Origin: an uncultured bacterium
Lineage (GTDB): Bacteria > Acidobacteriota > Aminicenantia > Aminicenantales > Saccharicenantaceae
Reading direction: 5' to 3'
Assembly: GCA_937920515.1 (NCBI GenBank)
Contig: CALEUG010000007.1
Coordinates: 1 to 64,000 of the forward strand
DNA length: 64,000 nucleotides
This document shows, piece after piece, positions 52,677 through 60,908 of this stretch. Every line of letters begins with the position of its first letter. Positions within the stretch are counted from its first letter, which is position 1. The notes beneath the pieces were generated by a model. It searched no databases. It worked only from the letters and a program-made list of their open reading frames with translations, and had not been told where the DNA came from. The translations under genes were made by a program, and so were the position numbers.

Positions 52677-53603
52677 ATGATTGAGACCGAACAGCTAACC
52701 AAAAAGTATGGCGACCTGGTGGCCATCCAGAATCTGAGCTTCAAGGTGGATGAGGGCCGGATCTGGGGGATGCTGGGACCCAACGCCGCCGGCAAAACCA
52801 CCACCATGCGGATTCTGACCGGCTACCTGCCGGCCACAGCGGGACGGGCTTCGGTGGCCGGGTTTGATGTGTTTGAGCAGGCAGAGGCCGTCAAGCAATC
52901 AATTGGCTATCTTCCGGAAACCGTGCCTCTATATCCCGAAATGACCGTGGAATCCTACCTGGGATTTGTGGCCGAGATTAAGAAAGTGCCGGCCACCCGG
53001 AAGAAGGCCGCGGTGGACAGGGCAGTGCAGATCGCCGGATTGCAATCGGTCAGGAAAAGGTTGATCAGGAACATTTCCCGCGGTTACAAGCAGCGGACTG
53101 GCATCGCCCAGGCCCTGATTCACAACCCCAGGGTGATCATCCTGGACGAGCCGACCATCGGGCTGGACCCGGCCCAGATCAAGGAGATCCGGGACCTGAT
53201 CAAATCGCTTAAGGGCGAACACACCGTGATGCTTTCCACTCACATCCTGGCCGAGGTCAAGGAAGTCTGCGACGGGGTGGTTATAATCAACGAGGGAAAA
53301 CTGATGGCTTCCGGTTCGCTGGAAGAGCTGGCCAGGAGTTTCAGCCAGAACGACGGAGTCTACCTGAAGCTGGACAGAACTGACGGAGAAGTCCTCAACC
53401 TCTTTCGCCAGCTGCCGGGCTTAAAAGAAGCGGCCCTCGAGGGCGCCGAAATCAGGCTGGAATGGCCCTGGGGCCAGGACTTAAGAACCCGGGTCCTGAA
53501 GTTCTGCCTGGAAAAAAACCTGGAAATAAAAGAAATGCGCTCCCTGGCCATGAACATAGAAGAGCTTTATCTGAGAATCGTCTCGGGAGGTATGGAACAA
53601 TGA
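52677..53603 (+). CDS. ABC transporter ATP-binding protein of a Gld-type system
   Basis: ATPase of a four-gene GldA-F-G-type operon, 308 residues. Walker A is GPNAAGKT, signature ISRGYKQR, Walker B VIILDEPTIGLD and switch His STHIL. The ATG at 52677 is chosen because AAAGGAGGT lies six bases upstream; the frame is open to 52635. It overlaps the permease gene by four bases. In Bacteroidota GldA homologues serve gliding; here other roles are likely. Confidence 0.93.
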   Translation: MIETEQLTKKYGDLVAIQNLSFKVDEGRIWGMLGPNAAGKTTTMRILTGYLPATAGRASVAGFDVFEQAEAVKQSIGYLPETVPLYPEMTVESYLGFVAEIKKVPATRKKAAVDRAVQIAGLQSVRKRLIRNISRGYKQRTGIAQALIHNPRVIILDEPTIGLDPAQIKEIRDLIKSLKGEHTVMLSTHILAEVKEVCDGVVIINEGKLMASGSLEELARSFSQNDGVYLKLDRTDGEVLNLFRQLPGLKEAALEGAEIRLEWPWGQDLRTRVLKFCLEKNLEIKEMRSLAMNIEELYLRIVSGGMEQ

Positions 53604-54367
53604 GCGCCGTCTGGTCCATAACCAAGAAAGAACTGGTCTCTTATTTTACCTCGCCCATCGCCTACATCGTCATCGCCATCTTCATTCTGCTTTCGGGCTT
53701 TTTCTTCTACAGCCTGGTCTGGTGGTTCAACACCCAGGCCCTGCAGATGTCCCAGAATCCCTATTACTTCCAGCAGGTCAACATCAACCAGATGGTTTTC
53801 GCCCCTCTCTTTCACAACCTGAGCATCATCCTGCTGCTGATGCTTCCGGTGGTCTCCATGAGGTTGTTCTCTGAGGAAAAGAAGATGGGAACGGAAGAGC
53901 TGCTGTTCACCTCTCCGGTTTCGGTCATCCAGATTATCCTGGGCAAATACCTGGCTTCTTTGGTCGTATTGCTGGCCATGCTGGTTTTAAGCGCCATTCC
54001 GACGATCTTCACCTTTATTCACGGCAACCCCGAGCCGGTGCCCTACCTGCTCGGCTACCTGGGCCTGTTCCTGCTGGGGGCAGCCTTCCTGGCTCTCGGC
54101 CTTTTCTGGTCAGCCCTGACCGAAAACCAGATCGTCTCGGCCGTGCTGACATTCGGCACACTCCTGCTGTTCTGGGTCCTGAGCTGGGCCGCCTATTCGG
54201 CCCGGGGGCTCTGGCGGGATGTCCTTAACTACCTGTCGTTCTTCGAGCACTTTGACGGAATGACCAAGGGTGTGCTGGATACCAGCGACCTGGTCTATTA
54301 CCTGAGCTTCGCCTTTTTCGGTCTTTTCCTGACCCATTCCGTGATTCAATTCCGCCGCTGGAGGTGA
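53600..54367 (+). CDS. ABC-2 permease of the Gld-type system (GldF-like)
   Basis: Membrane subunit of 255 residues with six hydrophobic segments. MSAVWSITKKELVSYFTSPIAYIVIAIF and the segment RLFSEEKKMGTEELLFTSPVSVIQIILGKYLASL are typical of GldF-like permeases. ATG at 53600 overlaps the ATPase stop codon (ATGA). A longer frame exists upstream but lies inside the ATPase gene. Confidence 0.92.
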   Translation: MSAVWSITKKELVSYFTSPIAYIVIAIFILLSGFFFYSLVWWFNTQALQMSQNPYYFQQVNINQMVFAPLFHNLSIILLLMLPVVSMRLFSEEKKMGTEELLFTSPVSVIQIILGKYLASLVVLLAMLVLSAIPTIFTFIHGNPEPVPYLLGYLGLFLLGAAFLALGLFWSALTENQIVSAVLTFGTLLLFWVLSWAAYSARGLWRDVLNYLSFFEHFDGMTKGVLDTSDLVYYLSFAFFGLFLTHSVIQFRRWR

Positions 54368-54371
54368 GACC

Positions 54372-55985
54372 ATGAACTGGCTGAAGAATTACCTTAATTA
54401 CCTGAGCCTTGGCCTGCTGGCCCTGGCCATTGTCATCCTGACTGTCTGGCCCCAGTACCGGACAGCAGCCTGGATTATTGGAGCAACCGGCCTGGTGGCC
54501 ATAGCCGTTTACATAATCCTCAACTTAACCGAACTGAAGGAAGGCCTGAAGAGGCGTTCCTTCATTTATTCCAGCAACATGCTGCTCGTCATAGTGCTGG
54601 TGCTGGCCATTCTGGTGGTGCTTAACTTTTTACTGGCCAGACACCATTACCGGGTAGATTTCACCGCTTCCAAGATTCACAGCCTGTCAGAACAATCGGT
54701 CAGTGTGGTCAAAAACCTCAAGCAGGAGGTCGTAATCAGGGCCTTTTTCCGTGACAGCAACGTCAGCCGGCAGGCCATGGAAAACCTGCTCCGGAACTAC
54801 GCCTACCATTCTTCCCGGTTAAAGTACGAGTTCATCGACCCGGATAAAAACCCCGGGCTGGTCAAGAAATATGATATCACCCAGGACGGGACTACCGTTT
54901 TTGAGTGCGGCGACAAGGAGAACAGGATCACCACCACTTCAGAAGAAGATATTACCAATGCCCTGATCAAGGTAACCCGGGCCTCAAAAAAGGTCATCTA
55001 TTTTCTCGAAGGCCACGGGGAAAATTCCATAGACGATAGCGGTGATGTCGGCTACAGCACGGCCAAGACCGAGCTGGAAAAAATAGGCTATGAAGTTAAA
55101 AAGCTGAGCCTGGCCCTGGCTGATCATTTTCCGAAGGACTGCGCTCTGCTCATCGTGCCCGGGCCCCGCAAGGGCCTGCTGCCCAACGAACTGGAGACCC
55201 TGAAAAATTATCTGAAAGGCGGCGGCCGGGTGTTTTTCCTGGTCGACCCTGAAACCTCCTCCGGGCTGGAGACTTTCCTGGCCGATTACGGAATCAAGCT
55301 GGAAAACGACCTGGTGGTGGATACCGTTTCCAGGTTGCTGGGCGGCGATTACTTCATGCCGGTGGTTACCGAGTACCAGAGCCACGACATCACCAAAAAC
55401 TTCCGCTACGCCACCTTCTTCCCGCTGGCCCGCTCGGTGGAAATTTCGGAAACCAGGCCGGAGGGGATGACCCTGAGCAGCCTGGCCCGGACCAGCGCCA
55501 ATTCCTGGGCCGAAAAGCAGCTGGACAAAGCCGAAGTCACCTTTGACCAGGGCAAAGACCGACCCGGGCCGATCACCCTGGCCGTGGTTGGAAGCCAGAA
55601 GGTGGAAGTCAAAGAGGAAGAAGAAGAGAAAAAATCTGAAGGAAACAAGGAAAAAACGGAACAGGTTGAACAAGGGGGAGAAACCAAAAAATTCGAAACT
55701 TCCGGAATTTCCCGGGAAGCCAGGCTGGCCGTATTCGGGGACTCGGATTTCATCACTAACAGATATTATAACCTGTCCGGCAACGGCAATTTCTTCCTGA
55801 ACACGGTCAACTGGCTGACCGAAGAAGCCGACCTGATCTCCATCCAGCCAAGGACCAGGACTCCCCGCTCGATCAGCCTGACGCCCAGCCAGGGCCGGTT
55901 CCTTATGTTTTTATCGGTTGTGTTGCTACCGGTAGGCGTGCTGGCTGCCGGTTTGAGCATCTGGCTCAGAAGGAGGTCGTTATGA
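54372..55985 (+). CDS. GldG-type ABC transporter auxiliary protein
   Basis: 537-residue protein with N-terminal membrane segments (about 1-90), a large extracytoplasmic domain and a C-terminal membrane segment (about 510-530). The opening of the soluble part, VDFTASKIHSLSEQSVSVVKNLKQEVVIRAFFRD, and KVIYFLEGHGE match the ABC_transp_aux / GldG family. A highly charged Glu/Lys insert lies near 410-435. It lies four bases after the permease and is followed by the DUF4340 gene with a four-base overlap. Confidence 0.88.
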   Translation: MNWLKNYLNYLSLGLLALAIVILTVWPQYRTAAWIIGATGLVAIAVYIILNLTELKEGLKRRSFIYSSNMLLVIVLVLAILVVLNFLLARHHYRVDFTASKIHSLSEQSVSVVKNLKQEVVIRAFFRDSNVSRQAMENLLRNYAYHSSRLKYEFIDPDKNPGLVKKYDITQDGTTVFECGDKENRITTTSEEDITNALIKVTRASKKVIYFLEGHGENSIDDSGDVGYSTAKTELEKIGYEVKKLSLALADHFPKDCALLIVPGPRKGLLPNELETLKNYLKGGGRVFFLVDPETSSGLETFLADYGIKLENDLVVDTVSRLLGGDYFMPVVTEYQSHDITKNFRYATFFPLARSVEISETRPEGMTLSSLARTSANSWAEKQLDKAEVTFDQGKDRPGPITLAVVGSQKVEVKEEEEEKKSEGNKEKTEQVEQGGETKKFETSGISREARLAVFGDSDFITNRYYNLSGNGNFFLNTVNWLTEEADLISIQPRTRTPRSISLTPSQGRFLMFLSVVLLPVGVLAAGLSIWLRRRSL

Positions 55986-57376
55986 AATTCAGGACGACTC
56001 TGATCCTTCTGGCAGTTTTCATCCTGCTCCTGGCAGTGGTCATCCTGATGGAGCACCGCTCGGAAAAGGTCAAGGAGAAAAAAGAGGCGGCCGAAAAACT
56101 CACTGATTTCAAGGCGGCCGAGGTGGAAAAACTCAGCCTGAAAAAAGAAGACGGCTCGGTCATAACCCTGAAAAGGAATGAACAGGGACAATGGCAGATA
56201 GTGGAACCGCTGGAAGCCGAGGCCGACGACTACGAAGCCAGCAGCCTGGCCGAAAACTTTGCCAGCCTGCGAATGAACAAAGTGGTGGAAGACAGGGCCA
56301 CCGACCTCACCGTTTATGAAATCCCTAAAAAAGAGGTCAGTCTGTGGCTCAAAGGCCAGGTGGAGCCGGTGGTTATTCAAATCGGCCTGGAAAATCCTCT
56401 CGACAACACTCTTTACGCCCGCCGGGCTGACCGGCAGCAGGTAGTGCTGTTGCCAGCGTATCTCAAATACAGCCTGGATAAAAAGCTGTTTGATTTGAGG
56501 AAGAAAGATGTCCTGAAGTTTGAAACGGCCAGGGTGCAATCGGTGGAGCTGAAATCCAGGGATATAAACTGGAAAGCGCGGAAAGATGGAGACACCTGGC
56601 AGTTCATCCAGCCACTCACCGCGCTGGCTTCTAAATACCAGGTTGATAACCTGCTGGACAGCCTGTCCGGGCTGAGGGCCCGGGAATTCCTGGCCGAAGA
56701 AAAGGACCAGGAAAAAATCAAACAGTACGGCCTGGACCGGCCGGAGTTCACTGTGGTGCTGGGTCTCCAGGATAGCCAGGAGCTTATTTTTTCCATCAAC
56801 CGGAAAGATGGTCAAGTTGTGGCCACCAGTTCTTTGAGCCGAAAGATAATAGAGGTGGACAGCCAGATTGCCACCGACCTCAGCAAAAAGATAGACGACC
56901 TGCGGGAGAAAAAGGTGGCCAGCTTTAATTCCTGGGAAGCGGTGGCCGTCAGCCTGAAAAAAGAAGGCTGGCAGCTGGCCGCGGTTAAAGAAAAGGCCAG
57001 GGAAAAGGGACAGGAACAGGAAAAGTGGTACCTGGGCGGCGCCGAAGGGAGCAAAGAGCCAGCCGACGAGTCTAAAATCGAATCGCTTTTGCGGAAGCTG
57101 GAATACCTGGAGGCCACCGAGTTCATAGACAAGCCAGGAGACCTCAAGGGATACGGCCTGGACCGGCCCTCGCTTGAAATCTTGATCAGGGTAAAGCCGG
57201 CTGAAAAAGAGGAAAAGGAATTCCAGATACTGGTCGGAACAGAAAACACGGAAAAACAACAGGTGGTGGTCAAGAACCGGGACCTGCCTTACCTTTTCCG
57301 GGTAAATTCTGACTTTTTGAAAGAGATACCGACTAAACCAGAGGACTGGCAATCGGGCTCAGCTGACAAGAAATAG
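55982..57376 (+). CDS. DUF4340 domain protein
   Basis: 464-residue protein with an N-terminal membrane anchor (about 5-23) and a repeated beta domain. The motif KKKDVLKF-like DLRKKDVLKFETARVQSVEL and LREKKVASFNSWEAVAVSL occur twice, and each half has YGLDRPEFTVVL or YGLDRPSLEILI. This is the DUF4340 family, which commonly follows GldG-type genes. It probably belongs to the same envelope complex. Function unknown. Confidence 0.87.
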   Translation: MKFRTTLILLAVFILLLAVVILMEHRSEKVKEKKEAAEKLTDFKAAEVEKLSLKKEDGSVITLKRNEQGQWQIVEPLEAEADDYEASSLAENFASLRMNKVVEDRATDLTVYEIPKKEVSLWLKGQVEPVVIQIGLENPLDNTLYARRADRQQVVLLPAYLKYSLDKKLFDLRKKDVLKFETARVQSVELKSRDINWKARKDGDTWQFIQPLTALASKYQVDNLLDSLSGLRAREFLAEEKDQEKIKQYGLDRPEFTVVLGLQDSQELIFSINRKDGQVVATSSLSRKIIEVDSQIATDLSKKIDDLREKKVASFNSWEAVAVSLKKEGWQLAAVKEKAREKGQEQEKWYLGGAEGSKEPADESKIESLLRKLEYLEATEFIDKPGDLKGYGLDRPSLEILIRVKPAEKEEKEFQILVGTENTEKQQVVVKNRDLPYLFRVNSDFLKEIPTKPEDWQSGSADKK

Positions 57377-57476
57377 GAAGGCAGACGAGGCCCCCGCAGC
57401 CGCTGTTCGGGTGTACTGGCGGCCCGGGCAGTAATGACTGGTTGGAAAAATCCCTGTCCCTGAAGATTACAATCTG

Positions 57477-57505
57477 TTGAAATTGTTATTGGAATTTGTT
57501 AAATA
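57477..57505 (+). promoter_or_regulatory. Promoter of the GAF gene, placed for a leaderless mRNA
   Basis: TTGAAA, 17 bases, TAAATA with TGT directly in front (extended -10). The transcript would start near 57512, within about two bases of the ATG at 57514. No Shine-Dalgarno sequence is present. Confidence 0.55.
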
Positions 57506-57513
57506 TACAGCCA

Positions 57514-58602
57514 ATGGAAGAGTTAAAGGGCGGGACCGGTTCCGAGCAGCTCCAGTCGTTTCCCACGGCCAGGTTTTTTGAAGCCACCAGGGAACTGGCG
57601 CTGGCCAGGGGTTGCGATGACCTTCTCCACCGGCTCTTAAAGAAAATTGATGAATTTTTCGGACCGGCGGTGATGGCTTTCCTGCTCAGAGACCTTGCCT
57701 CCCGCGACCTCAGATACGCCATATTAACTGGTGAAAGCGCTTCACATCTTCAGGACCGGATAATCCGGCGGGGAGAAGGAATCTGCGGCCTGGCCGCCGA
57801 AACCAACCAGAATATCATCATCTCCGACTGCAGCCGCGATCCACGCTTTAACCCCAGGGTGGACCACCTGCCGGGACTGGAAGTTTACAGCCTGATAGCG
57901 GTGCCACTGCGGGTTGAAAAAAAGGTTTTCGGACTGGTCGCCCTGTTCAACAAAAAGAACCGGAGGCAGTTTAACCTGGATGAATTCAAGCTGTTGCTGA
58001 GCCTGGTTACTTTTGCCGAATTGCTGCTGGAAAGGCAGGTGCTGCGGAAGCACATCAGCGAGCTGGAAGAATTCGACCCGCTGACCGAGGCCTACAACAC
58101 CCGGGCTTTCGTCAATTATTTCCAGCGAGAGGTGGCCCGCTGCGAGCGCTACGGCATCGACCTGTCACTGCTCAAGGTGGACATAGATTACTACGAGAAG
58201 ATTATTCAGACCTTTGGCCAGGAGGCCGGGGCCAGGGTCGTTACCAACCTGTCTTTTATCCTGAGAAAAACCACCAGGAAGGTGGACCTGGTAGCCCGGA
58301 TAGGTGAGTACGAATTCATGATCATGCTGCCCAACACCAACCGGGCCGGGGCCGAAAAGCTCCGCGAAAGAATAATCAAGATACTGGAGAACCAGAACCT
58401 CAGGGCCACCGGAATTCCCTACACCGTGACCATAGAAGTCTATTCGGAAAGCGGCCAGACGGTTTCGGCCCTGTCCAGGGTCTCAGAGGTCAGCACCTGC
58501 CTCAGCCAGGTTAACAAGAAACATCTGCGCAGGAAATACCCGACACCCGGAGAGGAGCTGGAGGAAAACATACTCAGCACCCTGTTTTCCGGGCAGAAAT
58601 AA
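57514..58602 (+). CDS. GAF domain protein with a degenerate GGDEF domain
   Basis: 362-residue signalling protein. A GAF domain (about 20-180, with GEGICGLAAETNQNIIISD and LIAVPLRVEKKVFGLVALFNKKN) is followed by a GGDEF-like domain (about 190-350: EFDPLTEAYNTRAF, LLKVDIDYYEKI). The active-site loop reads GEYEF instead of GGDEF, so diguanylate cyclase activity is unlikely. The ATG at 57514 is preferred; a TTG at 57496 is open. It lies 59 bases before a DHH-like gene. Confidence 0.85.
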   Translation: MEELKGGTGSEQLQSFPTARFFEATRELALARGCDDLLHRLLKKIDEFFGPAVMAFLLRDLASRDLRYAILTGESASHLQDRIIRRGEGICGLAAETNQNIIISDCSRDPRFNPRVDHLPGLEVYSLIAVPLRVEKKVFGLVALFNKKNRRQFNLDEFKLLLSLVTFAELLLERQVLRKHISELEEFDPLTEAYNTRAFVNYFQREVARCERYGIDLSLLKVDIDYYEKIIQTFGQEAGARVVTNLSFILRKTTRKVDLVARIGEYEFMIMLPNTNRAGAEKLRERIIKILENQNLRATGIPYTVTIEVYSESGQTVSALSRVSEVSTCLSQVNKKHLRRKYPTPGEELEENILSTLFSGQK

Positions 58603-58661
58603 AACTGGCACCGAAATCCTGACCCGGTGCCTCAAATTTGACTTAAAGAGCGGACGGAGCA

Positions 58662-59687
58662 ATGGAAGTTATTTTCCAGTTCGCACCCTATGGACAGGAA
58701 TTTGAACCCCGGCCAGCCACCCTGGTCCTGGACGTCGGGCTGAAGACCGTTCCGGGGGTTGTCGACCACCATCAGCCCGAGGCCGAAGCCGAATGCGCGG
58801 CCTCGCTGGTGGTAAAGCACCCGGAACTGGTCCTGGGGCACCTGCCGGAACCGGTCGAAAAACTGACCATCATCACCCACCGCCTGCCCGATTTTGATGC
58901 CGTCAGCGCCATCTTCTTGAGCCTGAAGCTTATAGAACTGAGGCAGGTTGATCCGGCCCTGCAGAAAATTGCCGCCTACGCCCGAATGGTTGATTCGGCC
59001 ACCATACCAAAAAATGTTGAGTTGAGTTCCACTCCATACGCCCTGCTGCGGGCCCTGTTCGTGGCCATTCAGAAACCCGAGGAGGAAGCCAGCCTGGAAA
59101 GGGTGCAGGAAGGGTTGAGAATGCTAAGGCTCCTGCACGAGCAGGCCAGCCTGGGCCGGGATATAACGGATTGCCGCCTGGTTTTCCAGGGAATCGACCG
59201 CTACTTAAAAGCCATGCACCGGGTGGAAGACGATTATTTCAACTACCTGGAGGACCTGGAAAAAGCCGAGCAGGTTCAGCTCCATCTTCCCCTGAGCCAG
59301 GGTCAGGGCCGGGAAATCGTGGACGGACTCCTGGTGCAGAATCCAAAAAGTTTTTTGCTGAAAGAATGGGCTCGCCGCGATGTCTTTAATTCTCCCCTGG
59401 GCCGTGGCTTTTCTTTTCTTCTGACCAATCTGGGAAACCGCCGCTTTATAATCGGGGTGGATCCGGAAGCCGGGGTCAACCTCCGGGGACTGGGCAGCCT
59501 GCTAAACCGGCTGGAAAAAGAAAAGAGGGAAAGGCTCGGAAGGCCAGTCACGGAGCGCTGGTACGAAGGCAACTGTCCCTTCTTTGACTACCGGATTATA
59601 GATTCACCGCAGGACGGACCGGCTCTCACCCACCAGGAAGTGGTGGAAGCCGTTATGGATTTCAGCCGGCGGGTACAGTCAGGCTGA
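58662..59687 (+). CDS. DHH-family-like hydrolase with permuted motifs
   Basis: 341-residue protein that looks like a DHH-type phosphodiesterase rearranged. Motif II (LVLDVG, Asp24) and motif III (VVDHHQ, Asp35-His36-His37) come first; motif I (THRLPDFDAVSA, His73, Asp77, Asp79) comes after. In DHH proteins the order is I, II, III. The C-terminal half (about 190-341) has no GGGH motif of DHHA1. CGGAG precedes the ATG. It stands after the degenerate GGDEF gene. A manganese phosphodiesterase on a cyclic dinucleotide or oligonucleotide is possible but unproven. Confidence 0.6.
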   Translation: MEVIFQFAPYGQEFEPRPATLVLDVGLKTVPGVVDHHQPEAEAECAASLVVKHPELVLGHLPEPVEKLTIITHRLPDFDAVSAIFLSLKLIELRQVDPALQKIAAYARMVDSATIPKNVELSSTPYALLRALFVAIQKPEEEASLERVQEGLRMLRLLHEQASLGRDITDCRLVFQGIDRYLKAMHRVEDDYFNYLEDLEKAEQVQLHLPLSQGQGREIVDGLLVQNPKSFLLKEWARRDVFNSPLGRGFSFLLTNLGNRRFIIGVDPEAGVNLRGLGSLLNRLEKEKRERLGRPVTERWYEGNCPFFDYRIIDSPQDGPALTHQEVVEAVMDFSRRVQSG

Positions 59688-59804
59688 AACCCGCTTTTCT
59701 GAGGTTTGCTTCTCCTCCCCCGGCTTGCATTCTTATCTGAATAACAAAATAATTCAGGACTCAGGCTGCAGACCTGCCAGGCCCGGGCCTCGATTTCAGC
59801 AAAG

Positions 59805-60239
59805 TCAGACCTGCAGGGATTTTTTGCGGGTGAAATACTTTATGTCCGGGTGGAAGGTATAGCCGAGCTTTTCAAAAAGTTTGATGGAAGGCAGGTTGTC
59901 CTCCTCGATCAGGGCAGCAAACATCTGAAGGCCGGCCGCTTCCAGCTTCTGCTCGGCTATTCTTACCAGTCGCTGGGCCAGCCCCTGTCCCCTGAAGGCC
60001 GGCTCCACGGCCAGGCGGTTAATCCAGCCCTTGCGCCCGTCGTGGGTGGCCAGGACGGTGCCTACCACCCGCCCTTCTGCTTCCGCTACCAGAAAAATTA
60101 CCTGTGACAGCTCCAGCTGGCGCCTGATTTCTTCCCGGCTGTCCCGGCCCTCCGGTTTGAGCGGAAGGTCACACTGGCGCCAGAGTTCCATAACCCGCTC
60201 GTAATCATCCAGCCTGAAATTTCTTATGACAAATTCCAT
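59805..60239 (-). CDS. GNAT family acetyltransferase
   Basis: 144-residue N-acetyltransferase. The acetyl-CoA motif appears as LAVEPAFRGQGLAQRLVRIAEQKL, with a preceding strand VVGTVLATHDGRKGWINRL. The C-terminal part (IKLFEKLGYTFHPD) is typical. It lies 10 bases after the Yip1-like gene on the same strand. The substrate is unknown. Confidence 0.88.
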   Translation of the reverse strand: MEFVIRNFRLDDYERVMELWRQCDLPLKPEGRDSREEIRRQLELSQVIFLVAEAEGRVVGTVLATHDGRKGWINRLAVEPAFRGQGLAQRLVRIAEQKLEAAGLQMFAALIEEDNLPSIKLFEKLGYTFHPDIKYFTRKKSLQV

Positions 60240-60249
60240 ACCATCCTCC

Positions 60250-60885
60250 TCAGCGCAAGAAAACGGCCAGCAAGAAAATCCAGACCAAAAAGCCGAGGTT
60301 GGCCACCAGCCAGCCGGCCGGGTTTCCTTTTTTCTTTTTTCTTACCAGGCTGAGATTCAAGGCAAGCCAGCCAACCAGGACGGCCAGCATTATTAAAACC
60401 AGATAGAGGGCCTGGAACCACCCCGGTTGCGACAGCAGGTCAACCCATTCTTTCTGGGACATCCCGAGAAGATAAAGCCCGGCTGTAATCAGGTGCGGGA
60501 TCCAGAGCAGGAAAAGAAAGTTGGAAAAGCTAAGTCCCAGCAAAACCATTACCTGCCTCAGGCTTACCGCAGCTGAGCCCGGAAGCTTGAGTATTCCCGC
60601 CGCCAGTAAACCGACCAGAAGCCAGGTCAGGACTATCCAGGGAATAACCAGGAAGGCCTGCCAGACAAAATAGTTCTCGAGCCTCAAAGGCAGGATTACC
60701 GGAACAGCCGGAAAATGGCCGCAGGCGGCCTTGACCATGGAAGTCAGGCTGAAGACCAGACCAAGAACAACCAGAAGCAGCGCCGTTCTGAAGCCGACTC
60801 CGCTCGTACGGTACTCATCATAGAGCTCAGCGTGCCGCCACGGTTTCAAAATAGCTGCCAACAGGAACTTGCTCGAACCCGCCAC
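60250..60885 (-). CDS. Yip1 family membrane protein
   Basis: 211-residue protein with about five hydrophobic segments and short loops. The pattern (a short cytoplasmic start near KPWRHAELYDEY, then a helix TALLLVVLGLVFSLTSM, later SFSNFLFLLWIPHLITAGLYLL) fits the bacterial Yip1 family. The C-terminal part holds the KKKKGN loop. It follows the DUF1846 gene by 23 bases and likely shares its transcript. Confidence 0.66.
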   Translation of the reverse strand: MAGSSKFLLAAILKPWRHAELYDEYRTSGVGFRTALLLVVLGLVFSLTSMVKAACGHFPAVPVILPLRLENYFVWQAFLVIPWIVLTWLLVGLLAAGILKLPGSAAVSLRQVMVLLGLSFSNFLFLLWIPHLITAGLYLLGMSQKEWVDLLSQPGWFQALYLVLIMLAVLVGWLALNLSLVRKKKKGNPAGWLVANLGFLVWIFLLAVFLR

Positions 60886-60908
60886 TTTCTTTCTTCTCCG
60901 CAGGTAGC

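Noticed and set aside
55766-57352. A 528-codon open frame antisense to the DUF4340 gene
   Set aside because: It is rich in Phe, Gln and His, as expected from the complement of Lys- and Glu-rich coding sequence, and the DUF4340 repeats on the plus strand are clear.
57496-57513. TTG start of the GAF protein, six codons upstream
   Set aside because: The TTG lies inside the promoter and upstream of the predicted transcript start; ATG 57514 fits better.
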